A stretch of DNA of 64,000 nt, taken from contig CM056742.1 in the NCBI GenBank assembly GCA_029851415.1, forward strand, positions 101,414,976-101,478,975, read 5' to 3'. Both the position numbers and the translations under genes were made by a program. Below, piece by piece: positions 7,960-18,765 of this stretch. The notes beneath the pieces are model-generated. The model did not search any database. It saw nothing but the letters and a program-made list of their open reading frames with translations, and was not told the origin of the DNA. The DNA is from Eretmocerus hayati (taxonomy: Eukaryota; Arthropoda; Insecta; Hymenoptera; Aphelinidae). Each line of letters begins with the position of its first letter. The first letter of the stretch is position 1.

Positions 7960-10913
7960 ATGTTTTCGTGCCAGACATGTTCTCGTGAATTCGAACACAT
8001 AAACCCATATAATAAACTTGAAATAGAGCACCACAACGATGATAAAGTGCAAATTGCGTGTCGGTACTCAGAATGCAATGTAATTAGCGCAAGTTATCTG
8101 GGATTTGAACAGCATCTATTACGCGAGCATAAGCATGCTGATGAGGGTTGGTACGAGTGTCGTTACAAGGACTGCAAATTTGTGTGTATGAATATTCATT
8201 CTCAAAATACATTCTGGAAAATCACTACAGTCAACACGTTCAGCAAACTATTGATGGAATACTTTGCTTTTTTTGTATCTCTGCAAACAGAAAATTCAGC
8301 TCCAAAGCCTCATACAATGTTCATGTCACGAAATTTTCTAATGAATTGTATAAATCATACGTATTTTCACCCACTGATGAGATTTTGGAAGAACTAAATC
8401 TCTCAGCACAGGCTCCTCTTCGCGAATTCGTCAATCAAGATGTTCCTTTCTCAAGTAATTTGCCAGAGACCGAGAGCGATAGAAGCACCAGCTTACCATA
8501 TCAAAACACAAATGGAACCGAGGAGAGCTATGTATCAAATTTTACACAATGTCTTGTCGATACTGGCGAGGGCAGTTTTTTAGAGATCATTCACGATCTT
8601 CCTCTTCTTGATGATAGTTCTCCTGTAGATAGCTTTCCTTTGGTGGAGATTGAGAGTGAAGTTAGAGCTTCCACGCCATGCCAAAGTACTAGTACAACAA
8701 TTCTGGGAAATTTAAAATCTACCCAACACGCATCGAGAGGCGAGAGAAAGAGATGTTCGGAGATGACTACACGGAATTCAAAAAAATTTTGTACCAATCC
8801 TACAAACACGAATCACAGACGAGTACTGGCGCCGAATAAGAATGTGCGATACTATCAAGCAATACGCTCGTAGCCTGATATCACTGACTTCGGGGAGTCA
8901 TGCTACAGAACCAATGATACAAACGATGATAGATAATAACTATCAACTATTTGAGAACTGCAAAGATCACTCCTACGAGTCCATCTCAAATTCTGAACTT
9001 GGAGATCGCGATAAACAATGCATACTTGATGGTTTCAAAGAATCTTTTGCTCCCATGTCTGGAATGTTCGATCCCAAGAGTGGTTGTTCCCGAAGCACTT
9101 CCATGCGCAATAAGTATTTTGATACGAATTTCGACTGGGTTCAACCACAAAGAATTTTCATTCGCAATCCAAACGGAGAGGTCACTGAATTCACCTATTC
9201 ATACATACCCATCTCCGAAACTTGGACGGTAATGTTGAAAGAAAAAATTCAGACAGTATTGTATGAATTCTAATGTAAGAAGTAATAGCTGTGGTTTCTC
9301 CGATATCAAGGATGGGAATGTGGTGGAAGATCACGTCTCTTTTCAACGTGAAAACGTAATACTTCTCGGCATATTCCAAGACGCTTTCGGGATCTGCAGT
9401 CCAATTGGATCCCACAGAAAGAAAGCACAAGATGATAGGGTTTTATTCCACGATCTTGAATCTCCCGCCACACCTTCGTACAGAACTGAAAAATATTCAG
9501 TTGCTTCTTCCGTGCAAAGAAACTTATCAAACGAGTATGGATGGCATGAAATTCTGCGAATTCTGATACAAGATCTGAAACGTCTCGTAACCGAAGGTAT
9601 CACAATAGATTTTGGAAACGGGGAATTCATCAATTTCAAAGGTTATATAGTGGTTGTTTTTGGAGATAATTTTGGTAGTCATAGTATCGGGGGGTTCTGT
9701 GGATCTTCCAATAAAATCTTGTATATATGCCGATTGTGATATGACTATGACCGGATTCCTTCAAAATCCTCTAGTAGTCAAACCGTTTCGCTTACTCGAA
9801 AATTATGACAAATGTGTCGGTGAAGTTCCTAAGACGGAAAAAACGTATGTCAAAGGGATGAAAAATCGTTCAGAATTTGATGACTCGGAACCTTTTAAAG
9901 TCATGAATCCGGGATTACCACCTTGTTTAGATCATGATATCTATGAAGGTTTTGCTCCTTTTGATATGTGGCTTTGCATGAATCATTTTGTGAAAAAAAC
10001 GATACATTCACATTGGTCTCCTTCACTATCGATTGAATGAACTGAGGATCAAGGCGGAAGGGAAAATTTTCATACCAAAAGTGAGTCTGAAAACACGAGA
10101 AAACAAACCATCTAAATTAACAGAGACTGCAAGTCAAATCAGACGTTGAATCAATATATATATATACCCGTGATTGTCGCTGATGTCATGGAAAAAAGAG
10201 CTTATTCGGACCCAGTGTGGAAGATGGTTTTAGCGCTCAGGAATGTCTGCTGTTTAGCATCTGCTCCCGCAATGTCTGATGACCAAGTATCGCTATTCAA
10301 AAGTTATTGTTGGGAGTATATCCATTTTCTCCGGGAATGTTTTCCGAAAGTGAAACTCAAACCAAAGCATAAATATCTGATGCATCACTTCGACTTGATC
10401 CACCACTTTGAGCCACTAAGTCAGAACTCAACTCTTCGTTTTGAGGTAGAACACTACTATTTCAAACAGTCAGCGAAACAAATACAAAACTACAAAGATA
10501 TAACTCAAACTTTAGCAGTACATCACGAGAGGATGCAAGATATAAATGACAACTCCTGCGCTCTATTTTGTGAATCGTTTATATCGAAAAAGTATGATTT
10601 CAATGATTATCATCATAACGTATCTGCAATATTACACGAGCATTTTGGGCCACATTTTGTTAATCAGTTGTTGACATGTGGAAAAATTAAGTTTTGTGGT
10701 ATGTCCTATTAAAAAGATATGATGTTGTGCGTTGACAAATCGGAGTACGGCAATTTTGTCACGTGTGAAGTACTTCTCATGTTAGTCAGCCTAGACCAAG
10801 CTGAAATCTTCTTAGGAAATACTAATGAGATCATAAAATGTAATAATTTTCGGGTTTACGGAATCGTTGAGTATGCTGAGCACAAAATGCGTTGCAAAGG
10901 GCACAACAGGCAC
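7960..10913 (+). pseudogene. CACTA/KDZ-like transposase with N-terminal C2H2 region, broken by frameshifts
   Basis: Consecutive pieces in changing frames read as one protein: 7960-8190 has paired Cys and His residues like C2H2 fingers (CQTCSREFEH, CRYSEC, HLLREH); 8148-8873 continues it after a -1 shift; then 8842-9273, 9263-9739, 9654-10040, 10146-10712 and 10719-10913. The core has FGDNFGSHSIGGF, followed by GLPPCLDHDIYEGFAPFD, then KLKPKHKYLMHHFDLIHHF and LRFEVEHYYFKQ. These are hallmarks of a large family of transposase-like proteins in animals related to CACTA/EnSpm or KDZ elements; the DN and HD...EG motifs probably carry catalytic acids. At least four frame breaks make it a pseudogene, unless some are introns (a GTGAGT lies near 10080). 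The superfamily name is from memory of the motifs. Confidence 0.6.
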
Positions 10914-11221
10914 TAAAATCATACGCCGCATGAGGAAACGTGACGTTCTCTCCAAAAAACCAGCTCACTTCATTTTCCATTCTCCAGCGCCGATTATATT
11001 ATCTATCAAGGTTTTGTTATGATGACGACACGGCGCTATGTTGTTCTATCCTCGACGTTCTATTGAAGCATATTAACGGTTGTCTCATATTCATTACGGA
11101 AAACTCTGAGCACGCGGCTACGCGCACTGTACTCGTGCTATGCGCTATGTATATTCTACGTGGGGATATTGTATGTAGGGAATAGTATGTATATGTATAT
11201 GAGGTAGATTGGGTCCAGAGG
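10914..11221. other. Spacer between transposase remnant and foldback element
   Basis: An open frame at 10940-11185 could be a decayed tail of the transposase, but no motif supports it. Nothing else is seen. Confidence 0.25.
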
Positions 11222-11650
11222 ACATATCGTTTCCCCCCAAAGAAGAAAAACACTTGCATACTACCAAGCGACGAAGACTAACACTTGCGTGTTAGTCACC
11301 GACGGAAAGTAACACGATATGTATCAAGCGTCGAAGAGTAGCACTTCTCCCGTACCCGCCTCGAAAAATAACACTTGGTCGTGATCACCGCCGGAAAGTA
11401 ACGTTTGCCGGATGCCCGGACGAAGAAAAACACCTCCCGTAAGCCCGGACGAAAAAGAACACCCGCCGTATGCCCGGACGAAGAGAAACACCTGCCGGAT
11501 GCCCCGACGAAAAAAAACACCTGCTGTATGCCCCGACGAAAAAAAACACCTGCCGTATGCCCGGAAGAAGAATAACACCTGCCGTATGCCCGGACGAAGA
11601 AAAACACCTACCGTGAGCCCCGACGAGAAAAAACACCTCTCATCGTTCGG
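11222..11650 (+). repeat. Minisatellite array, left arm (~29 bp unit)
   Basis: About 15 degenerate units, best preserved between 11400 and 11640. Each unit has the core GCCCGGACGAAGAAAAACAC and a variable part (TGCCGTAT, CTCCCGTAA and similar). Unit spacing is 28-30 bp. Confidence 0.85.
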
Positions 11651-12715
11651 CAAAGAGAACATCTGGGGATTTTTTATACTGTTAGGAGGCGCTTAACTCA
11701 TATTTGAAGGAAGAATTATGTCTGGGCGTTGCAGCAGCAGAGAGCATCATCACCTCTGCCCCAAGCCAAGAACGTCTCGTAAATATCACCCATTGCATGA
11801 TTCTTACTGCTCACATTCATCAAAACTATTCTTTCTCTCTCTCTCTCTCCCTGGAAATCTATACGATAATTCTAGTCCATCGTAATTTTTTTTTTTTTGA
11901 CTTGAAACACCCCCGCAATTATTGCATAGTGTGAGCAGCTGTATCTTCTTCCTCATTTCCTCTCTGAATTTTTCCCTATCGAAGGACGTTCAGTTCACGG
12001 TATGCTTTGCCAATCAAATTCCTGAACTCGAGATCAAATTTAGGAGGTCTCAGAAGTTATTTGGTTTCGTTCTTGTCTAGATTTGTTATTACACTCCAAA
12101 ATTATTAATCTTCGAAAAAGGCCGTGTCACGGTCTAGTCTATATATTGGAGAGCTTCACGTGTCGCTCACAAAAAATCATATCTCAGATTTTTCTCTTGG
12201 TTCCAAGTCAGTCGAAAGTCAGTTCAAAGGTAGACTATAAGATTGCTTCTCTTACCTGTAAGATTCTATGATTCCCTTCAAGCGTGCCTTCGTGTATCGT
12301 TTTGGACTTACAATAAGTATTTCTAACAAGGAAAGGGGTTTCTCGGTTTACAAGTACTGACAGGATTATTGCGTGATTTAAAATGTCTATGGCAATATTG
12401 CTTTTGAATGAAGTTTTCAATTTATAGCTGCTTTCTATGGGGGAAAATATCGAATACATGAAGAACTGAATTTCTAGGAGTCCTATTCTCAACATTTTCT
12501 TCGAAAGTATGTTTTGTTGTAACATATTATGTTCGCAGGAAAAAACTTCAGTTGTCAACGTTTTCTTGCCTTCAAAGTTTTGCTTTGCTCATTTTTCGCA
12601 GATTCATTGTTAGACTACTTATTCGTTGTTATTCGTTGTTAGATACATCGATATTCTCTGACAGAAAATATTGAAATTATCATTTTTCCAGAGATAACTC
12701 CGGTTATTACCACCA

Positions 12716-13150
12716 GGTGTTTATCTTCGTCCAGGCATACAGTAGATGTTTTTTTTTCGTCGGGGCATACGGCAGGTGTTTTTCTTCGTCCGGGCATACA
12801 GTAGGTGTTTTTTTTCGTCGGGGCATACGGCAGGGGTTCTTTTTCGTCGGGGCATACGGCAGGTGTTTTTTTTTTCGTCGGGGCATACGGCACGTGTTCT
12901 TTTTCGTCCGAGCTTCCGGCAAATGTTACTTTTCGTCGCTACTACGAGCAACGTGTTCATATTCGCCGGCAGTTACGAGCGGGTGTTACTATTCGTCGGA
13001 AGCTACTGCCGGGCGTTATTTTTCGTCGCTGGTTAGAAATACGTGTTAATCTTCGCCCTGGGATACAGATAGTGTTTCTTCTCATGAATGCATCCAGAAG
13101 GTGTTACTCTTCACCGGTAATCCAGAAAGTGTTTTTCTTCTTCGGGGGCG
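12716..13150 (-). repeat. Minisatellite array, right arm (inverted)
   Basis: The same ~29 bp unit on the opposite strand: GTGTTTTTCTTCGTCCGGGC and variants. It is best conserved at 12716-12930 and more diverged towards 13130, mirroring the left arm, where the outer units are also the more diverged ones. Confidence 0.85.
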
Positions 13151-13153
13151 ACG

Positions 13154-13321
13154 ATATATACCCTTCCCATTACGATAGTCTATAAGCTATTCTGTATAGA
13201 TATCCATATGCATTTGATTGAGCGAGCACAAGTTGGCACCAACTTGTGCTCGCTTGATCAGATGCATATAGATATCTATACAGAATAGCTTATAGACTAT
13301 AGTAATGGGAAGGGTATATAT
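13154..13321. repeat. 168 bp near-perfect palindrome
   Basis: Two 83 bp arms pair around a 2 base centre (13237-13238) with only a few mismatches. The core is GCGAGCACAAGTTGG and its complement. The arms end in TATATAC / GTATATA. It could be a palindromic MITE or a precursor of a long hairpin RNA. It starts immediately at the right end of the foldback element. Confidence 0.85.
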
Positions 13322-13607
13322 AAAGAAGGTGACAGAACAAGGCTCTACCTTCTCTACACTCATGTATTGTACGGAATATACGGGTCGGTACACGATAGTG
13401 ACCCTGGATCAGCCGATCTGCTCATTTGGTCACCACCTGTTTATATAAAGTCCCTAGAATTTTCATCCAGTATTTTATCGTGTGGATGAGGAGATCACGA
13501 AGATTGGGGAATTATGGAATCGAGACCAACGCGGACGTGAATCTTGGTCATCTTACACCACAATAAGCGTGAAAATCTTGCCACATAGACAATAAACTGC
13601 TATTTTC
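13322..13607. other. Spacer, nothing recognised
   Basis: AT-rich sequence between the palindrome and the next inverted repeat. No coding or RNA feature is supported. Confidence 0.3.
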
Positions 13608-13920
13608 TGCGCATGCGCGTGATTTCTGGGTTCTCAGACTATTTTCAAACCATAGACCACGCGATTTCCTTCAAAATGACCCCATGCCAAAGTCAATTCC
13701 ATGTAGCAAAAGCGGGAATATGAGCATCCAATCATTACTGGGCTTGCCACGCTTACCGTCGCCTCACGGATTTGGTACCTTGAATATTTTTCTCTCTAAA
13801 AATTGGTATATCTCGGGTTCTCATGCAACAATTCGACTTTGTCAAGTGGTCATTTTGAAGGGAATCACACTGGCTACCGATTGAAAATAGATTCAAGAGC
13901 GTATATTGACGCGCATGCAC
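13608..13920. mobile_element. Short foldback/MITE-like inverted repeat (~313 bp)
   Basis: TGCGCATGCGCGT at 13608 is inverted at 13908-13920 (ACGCGCATGCA). The matching continues inwards through CCTTCAAAATGACC (13669-13682) and GGTCATTTTGAAGG (13853-13866) to roughly 13725 and 13806. Identity is moderate, so this is an old copy. No target duplication was identified. Confidence 0.55.
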
Positions 13921-14416
13921 AGGAGATGCTAAATACTGAATCAGAATTTGCTTCGAAAATGATTTTTGTCAATTTTGACCACTTTCCACCACCTGAGAAT
14001 GGCTGAAAATACCCATATTCGATGTATTTTTTTCTGTTGAACACGTTGAAACAAGAATTTCTCGTTTCTCCGGCCAATTTCTATGAGAAAAATTGATTTT
14101 TAGTTTTCAAGAATTTGTTCTGGGGCCTAAATGAAGAGTTGGCGATACCCAAATACTTTGCTTCAAATTATCAATGTTTCATAAGTATGTCAAGAATTTT
14201 CCAGGAAGATTCATCAAGATGCGCTAAAATGCGATTCAGTTGATGGAACATCGATTTTTACCCTTTTTCAGAGTCGTTTCAGGATGTTATAAAAAATATA
14301 GGCGACCTCGGGACCTAATGATCCTTTTTTCCCACTCCCTTGGCGTTAGAAACTGGGGAAAATTAATCCGGGGGCCAAACCTGACAAGGGCCGATTCGCC
14401 CTGCTTAACCGCTTAG
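13921..14416. other. Stretch without a recognised gene
   Basis: No ORF or repeat is supported. Upstream exons of the RPA-like fragment would be expected here, but no DBD-A-like sequence was found. Confidence 0.3.
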
Positions 14417-14983
14417 TCCCTATGAAACTCTCCAAAGTATATCTGAATTGCAAGAAGGATGCTGCAAAGGTAATCTTTCCACAATGAAATTGCCGCTTAA
14501 TCTTTTCTGTTATACTGACTTCAACTAAACTTCTTACAGATGTCATTGCCATCATCAAGTCCTTTGAAGACCAAAAAGAAACTTATAGCTCTATTAAGAA
14601 TGTAACTCACACAAAAAGAGATATTGAGCTGATCGATCAATCAGAAATAATGGTAATTCTCAAACTATCCATACCTTGAATTATTTTTATATCCTCTATC
14701 CTCTTTTACACAGATGACTCTTACGCTCTGGGGTGATCCTTCTTCACAGTTTAAATCAAATGTAGGAGATATCATAGCTCTCAAAAGAGCAAAAGTGACT
14801 ATTTACCAAGGTATCGTTAAATTATCATCAACGAATTCAAGTATTATCATGTATGACGACCAGGGAAAAGATAGAAAAAAGTGAGATCCATCAATTGATC
14901 TATCAAACTTTTAGCAAATAATTTCTCAAATATTTCAATTTTATCACAGCCTGGAAACCTACTGGGCGAGCATCAAGAAATAA
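14417..14983 (+). CDS. Replication protein A large subunit-like fragment, four exons
   Basis: Exons 14417-14469, 14540-14652, 14714-14880 and 14950-14983 join with consistent phases, each with GT donors (GTAATC, GTAATT, GTGAGA) and CAG or TAG acceptors; introns are 61-70 nt. The joined product reads ISELQEG, then DVIAIIKSFED, then KRDIELIDQS, then LTLWGDPSSQF, then GDIIALKRAKV, then STNSSIIMYDD. This follows the beta-strand order of the second single-strand-DNA-binding OB fold (DBD-B) of RPA1 (V-D-V/I-I-G, R-I-L-V-D, L-W-G, A-K-x-A-x-V). It lacks DBD-A and DBD-C and ends about 12 residues after the fold. It may be a truncated paralogue, a pseudogene or a fragment carried by a transposon. The first exon border is the least certain. 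Confidence 0.5.
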
Positions 14984-15459
14984 ACGCAAACATTCAAAAT
15001 TTATAGCTCGAATGTACCAACCTCATTCCAATAAATATTTTGACAAAATCACTAATAGAAAAAATCTTAAATGAATTCAAATTAATCACCTACACTTTCT
15101 TCACCCTTTCTCCATTTGAGAACAATCATGAAATTTTAATTCAAACAATATACCATTCCTCATTGGAATACAATATCCAATTCTTCTTCTGCCTTGTTAT
15201 AATAATTAAAGCCTCATTTTTTCCATTCCATCTCACTTCTTCGACTATACATCTAATATATTCTATCAGGAGTAAGGAAAAACTCCTTCTGCTCTTTGTA
15301 TATAGCCTGCACTGCCTGCATCGAAAAATCCACTCTCTGTATTACAACTAGTCAGAAATCTAATTCATCTTCAGGATAACGTAGGTATCTTCTTTTCAAC
15401 ATCTCTTTCATTTACTTCATTTTTGCTCCATAGCTAAGCTGACAACATGAAAGCAGATG
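14984..15459. other. Stretch downstream of the RPA-like fragment
   Basis: AT-rich. A 103 codon open frame at 15040-15351 has no recognisable motif and a composition of translated AT-rich non-coding DNA. The stretch may contain the 3' end of the RPA-like transcript (ATTCCAATAAATATT near 15030 includes AATAAA). Confidence 0.3.
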
Positions 15460-18400
15460 TGAATTTTTTTTTTTTTTTTTTTTTTTTTTTATTAAAGCTC
15501 TCTCAGCCCTTGAACAGGGCTATTCAGCTTAACATAAACAAATTCACAATTCTTGGTACAAGCATTAAATTTTCAAATTACAATTTTTCAAGAACTTCAT
15601 AACTGTCTTACATATCTGAATGGTAGGATTTTCGAGCAAAGTATACACTGTCATTGGAAGATACATTTGGAGTCGGGACAGATCTTCAACAAACATACTT
15701 CTTTGTGGGTCATACTTCGGGCATTGCCACAATACATGATTGATATCTTCATATTCAGAACCACAAGTGCACATGGGATCATTGATAAATTTTTTCCTCT
15801 CCAAGGAGGCTGCTAAGTGATAATGATTTGCTCGACATCTATTGATGGTGACTATTGTTTCTCTGTCTAGACGGAGGTTAGAAAACCATGGTTTGCTATG
15901 GTTCTTGTGGAAGAATTGAAAATACTCATCTCCCTTCTCAGAACGAGAGTCCTGGTTTTTCTCATTCGTTTCATTCTTGGCAGACATTTTGAATTGAACT
16001 CTGAGATCAGTGAATGGTAGGCGAATGTTTGTATCATATTGACGATTTGTCGCAGCTTTAGCAAGATAATCTGCCATTTCATTTCCGCTAATCCCTCTGT
16101 GTGATGGAATCCAATAGAACTCTATCGATCTGTCTTTGTGTATTTTGCCAAATTCAAGAAATTTTTTCTTTATCTGATAAATTTGATCAATGGTTTTAAT
16201 ATCTGCAGTGACTGAATTTAATTTTTGAAGAACACTGAGGGAATCAGTGAAAACGAGAACATTCTTGCCGCAGCTTCGAACGGCTAATTCTATTGCATCG
16301 TTCAAGGCTGTTGCTTCAGCTGTGAATATTGAAGACAAATTATGAATGCTCCTAGTAATCGAGAAATTTAATTCGTCAGATACACAAGCAGTCCCTACAG
16401 AGAGAGCTCCATCGATTTTACTACCATCAGTGAAGATGGAGATGGCATCTTTACTTTCGATGAGGCTTCGTACACATGCGTTCGGGTACTCCATTTCTTT
16501 CAAATCTTTCCCGAATTCCGAATCAAATCTAATCTGAGTAAGGAGGATGTCATAGTCATATCTATACATATTGTAATCTTGTTGAGATTCGATGCTCTCT
16601 TTCAATAATTCAATCTCTCTAATGCATTCAACGAGGAGGTGCTCTTTTTTCCTAAACTTTTTACGATTTCTTGTGAAGTGTGTGACAGCTTGGTAAATTG
16701 GAAGTTGTTTGTTAGACATGATTTTAGCCAAATAAGAGAGACACAAAAATTTGCTCCTGTGTTGCAAATACTCTAGTTTAGACTCTCCAATGAGAACATT
16801 CGTGGGGGTGCTGATCCTGTACCCGAGAGCATATCTTATTCCAGCATACTGAATTCTTTCGAGAGCTTCTATTTGAGTCTTTTTCCGAGGAAAATAGATG
16901 AAACTACCATAGTCAATTTGTGATCGAATGTAACTTTTGTACAAAATCAAAAGTGTTTCCGGGTCAGCGCCCCACCACGTTCCTCGTAGGAATTTTATGA
17001 TGTTCATTGATCTGAGAGTTTTTTTCTTGATATGAGTGATGTGGTGGGCGAAGGATAATTTATGATCTACTATGATTTCAAGATATCGAGCTGTCTCACA
17101 CGATTTTACTTCAACTTCATTTACTTTGATTGTTGTCTGTCCTGGCAGAATACCTTGGTTGTTAAAATGTATTAGGGCGGTTTTTGGAAGAGAAAGATCA
17201 AGGCCAAGCCCTTCAAGATTTACTTCAATTGTGGTGATCGCTCTTTCCATAATAGATTGACAAGATTCAAGAGATTTTCTTTTAATCACAAGAGCCAGAT
17301 CATCAGCAAATATAGATTGCAAGATACTCCTTGGTATATTTTCCATCACTTTATTTATAAAGATTAGAAACAATAGGGGGCTCAACACCCCACCTTGTGG
17401 AACTCCTTTGTATACTTTTCGGAATAAATCCCCAATAGAATCCGTGAAAATATGCCTTTCATACGTCAGAAATTTTATAAACTTGATTAAATTCATAGGA
17501 CAACCGAGCTCTGCCAGGATTTCCAACAATTTCACAATATTCACATTATCAAAAGCACTAGTGATGTCTAAGAAAACTGCTAGTATATGTTGGTCCAGTT
17601 CTAGGCCTTTCTCGACTGATAGTAACAATTTCGTCAAGTTATCAATACACGATTGACCCTTGCGAAACCCCGACTGGGCGTGATTGAGCAAATTGTTGGT
17701 CTCTACGTGCCATTGCAATCGATTTTTAACAAGCATTTCGAATAATTTACAAATACAGGAAGACAGCGCCACAGGCCTAACATTTATACCATCTGATTTT
17801 TTGATGAAGTGTAAGTATTGATTCTTCCAGCTGTCGGGGTATACACCCGTAGTGTACATTTCGTTAAAAATGTCAAGTAATAACAGTTTATAGTTCAATG
17901 GAAGAAAATTTAAGATCTCGTAGTCAATGCCATCAAGACCTGGCGCTGATTTCAATTTTCTCGACTCGAGGGCGAAATTAAATTCTGAAAATTGGAAAGG
18001 CTCACTGAGAAACTCATTTTCTTCACATTGCGGGAGCCAATTTGGATCATTAGGAACCCATGGAGGAGCAACTTTATCGAGTGCAATATCTAATTTCTCT
18101 TCGTGATTCGTGTTGAAGTGATTGGGAGAGCTGACTTTTGTTACTTTATTTTTCAACACTTTTATTTTGTTCCAAAGATACGTTTCATTAGTGCGGAAAT
18201 TGAGCGATTCCGCAAACTTTCGAAAGCTTTCTCGCTTTTTCCTCCGCAGAGTTTTTCTCGTGATTGTACTTTGTCTTTTCATACTAACGTAATCAGCAGT
18301 TTTTTTTGAAAATTCCCATTTTTTTTGAGCAGCTTTTCTCAGTCGCACAACTTTGTCACATTCTTCGTCCCACCAAACTACTGGGTTACGACGATTGAAG

Positions 18401-18765
18401 CCACGTTTAAATTTCTTTTTTGGGGTGTTCGAGACTATGGCTTCACTAACGCAATTTGTGAATATCTCATACTTAATATTTGGTGCAGCGTTACAGTACT
18501 CAGATTCGAAGAATATGTGGTGTTTTTCAGTGAGGCTTTCCAATACTTTTGACCAATCTGTACGCAAAGATTTGATACGAAACGATTTTTTGGCATAAAA
18601 ATTTTTTTCGACCGTAAGTGAGGCTAGAACTGGAAAATGATCTGAACCTACTAATTCATCATGGATTGAGATGTCGACATTGCTAGAAATATTCATCGTA
18701 CAAAACACCAATCGTAACCAATAGTCTATGGCATGGCGAAACTGATAGATGAAGATGTGAGCCTA
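15460..18765 (-). mobile_element. 5'-truncated non-LTR retrotransposon, I-like with RNase H
   Basis: On the minus strand: the end of an endonuclease domain, RT, RNase H and a C-terminal Cys/His motif, then a short 3' UTR and a poly(A) tail (the T run at 15462-15490). The 5' part of the endonuclease and any ORF1 are missing or scrambled beyond 18765. RNase H behind RT is found in the I/Loa/Outcast-like group of non-LTR elements. Confidence 0.88.
15565..18762 (-). CDS. ORF2: endonuclease end, reverse transcriptase, RNase H, zinc-finger-like tail
   Basis: The frame is open from 18762 to 15565. Its natural start is upstream and lost. The first residues include GSDHFPVLASL, the SDH motif of AP-like endonucleases. 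RT follows with SAPGLDGIDYEIL, GFRKGQSCIDNL, AVFLDITSAFDNV, GVPQGGVLSPLLFLIF and the active-site FADDLALV. RNase H has IFTDGSKIDGALS, SSIFTAEATAL, VFTDSLSVL and WIPSHRGISGNEMADYLAK, keeping the D-E-D-H-D set. Near the end, MCTCGSEYEDINHVLWQCP is the CCHC-like motif seen at the end of I-like ORF2. More than 1000 codons without a stop indicate a young insertion. Fragments of further endonuclease sequence upstream appear frameshifted. Confidence 0.9.
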   Translation of the reverse strand, partial: AHIFIYQFRHAIDYWLRLVFCTMNISSNVDISIHDELVGSDHFPVLASLTVEKNFYAKKSFRIKSLRTDWSKVLESLTEKHHIFFESEYCNAAPNIKYEIFTNCVSEAIVSNTPKKKFKRGFNRRNPVVWWDEECDKVVRLRKAAQKKWEFSKKTADYVSMKRQSTITRKTLRRKKRESFRKFAESLNFRTNETYLWNKIKVLKNKVTKVSSPNHFNTNHEEKLDIALDKVAPPWVPNDPNWLPQCEENEFLSEPFQFSEFNFALESRKLKSAPGLDGIDYEILNFLPLNYKLLLLDIFNEMYTTGVYPDSWKNQYLHFIKKSDGINVRPVALSSCICKLFEMLVKNRLQWHVETNNLLNHAQSGFRKGQSCIDNLTKLLLSVEKGLELDQHILAVFLDITSAFDNVNIVKLLEILAELGCPMNLIKFIKFLTYERHIFTDSIGDLFRKVYKGVPQGGVLSPLLFLIFINKVMENIPRSILQSIFADDLALVIKRKSLESCQSIMERAITTIEVNLEGLGLDLSLPKTALIHFNNQGILPGQTTIKVNEVEVKSCETARYLEIIVDHKLSFAHHITHIKKKTLRSMNIIKFLRGTWWGADPETLLILYKSYIRSQIDYGSFIYFPRKKTQIEALERIQYAGIRYALGYRISTPTNVLIGESKLEYLQHRSKFLCLSYLAKIMSNKQLPIYQAVTHFTRNRKKFRKKEHLLVECIREIELLKESIESQQDYNMYRYDYDILLTQIRFDSEFGKDLKEMEYPNACVRSLIESKDAISIFTDGSKIDGALSVGTACVSDELNFSITRSIHNLSSIFTAEATALNDAIELAVRSCGKNVLVFTDSLSVLQKLNSVTADIKTIDQIYQIKKKFLEFGKIHKDRSIEFYWIPSHRGISGNEMADYLAKAATNRQYDTNIRLPFTDLRVQFKMSAKNETNEKNQDSRSEKGDEYFQFFHKNHSKPWFSNLRLDRETIVTINRCRANHYHLAASLERKKFINDPMCTCGSEYEDINHVLWQCPKYDPQRSMFVEDLSRLQMYLPMTVYTLLENPTIQICKTVMKFLKNCNLKI

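Larger units (their letters stand above)
11222..13153. mobile_element. Foldback element with minisatellite inverted termini
   Basis: Both ends are arrays of the same ~29 bp unit in opposite orientation (11222-11650 and 12716-13150). The outermost bases also match as inverted repeats: ATATCG followed by a C-rich run and AAGAAGAAAAACACT on the left, and the complement on the right, near 13121-13153. About 1.07 kb of unique sequence lies between. Terminal inverted repeats made of tandem repeats are characteristic of FB-type foldback elements. No transposase ORF is present. All long ORFs within the arrays exist in several frames at once, because the unit lacks stops, and are artefacts. Confidence 0.7.

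Noticed and set aside
11400..11640. CRISPR-like array of ~29 bp repeats
   Set aside because: Repeats are directly tandem without unique spacers, the setting is eukaryotic, and an inverted partner array exists; it is a minisatellite in a foldback.
11296..11696. Several overlapping repeat-rich ORFs on both strands
   Set aside because: The 29 bp unit lacks stops in most frames, so all frames stay open; the mirrored arms give the same ORFs at 12639-13185.
14417..14983. RPA ORF as cargo of the Helentron
   Set aside because: It is 9 kb upstream, separated by two other elements and an I-like retrotransposon, and has introns; no evidence links the two.
15462..15490. T run as a terminator
   Set aside because: It is the poly(A) tail of the minus-strand non-LTR element.
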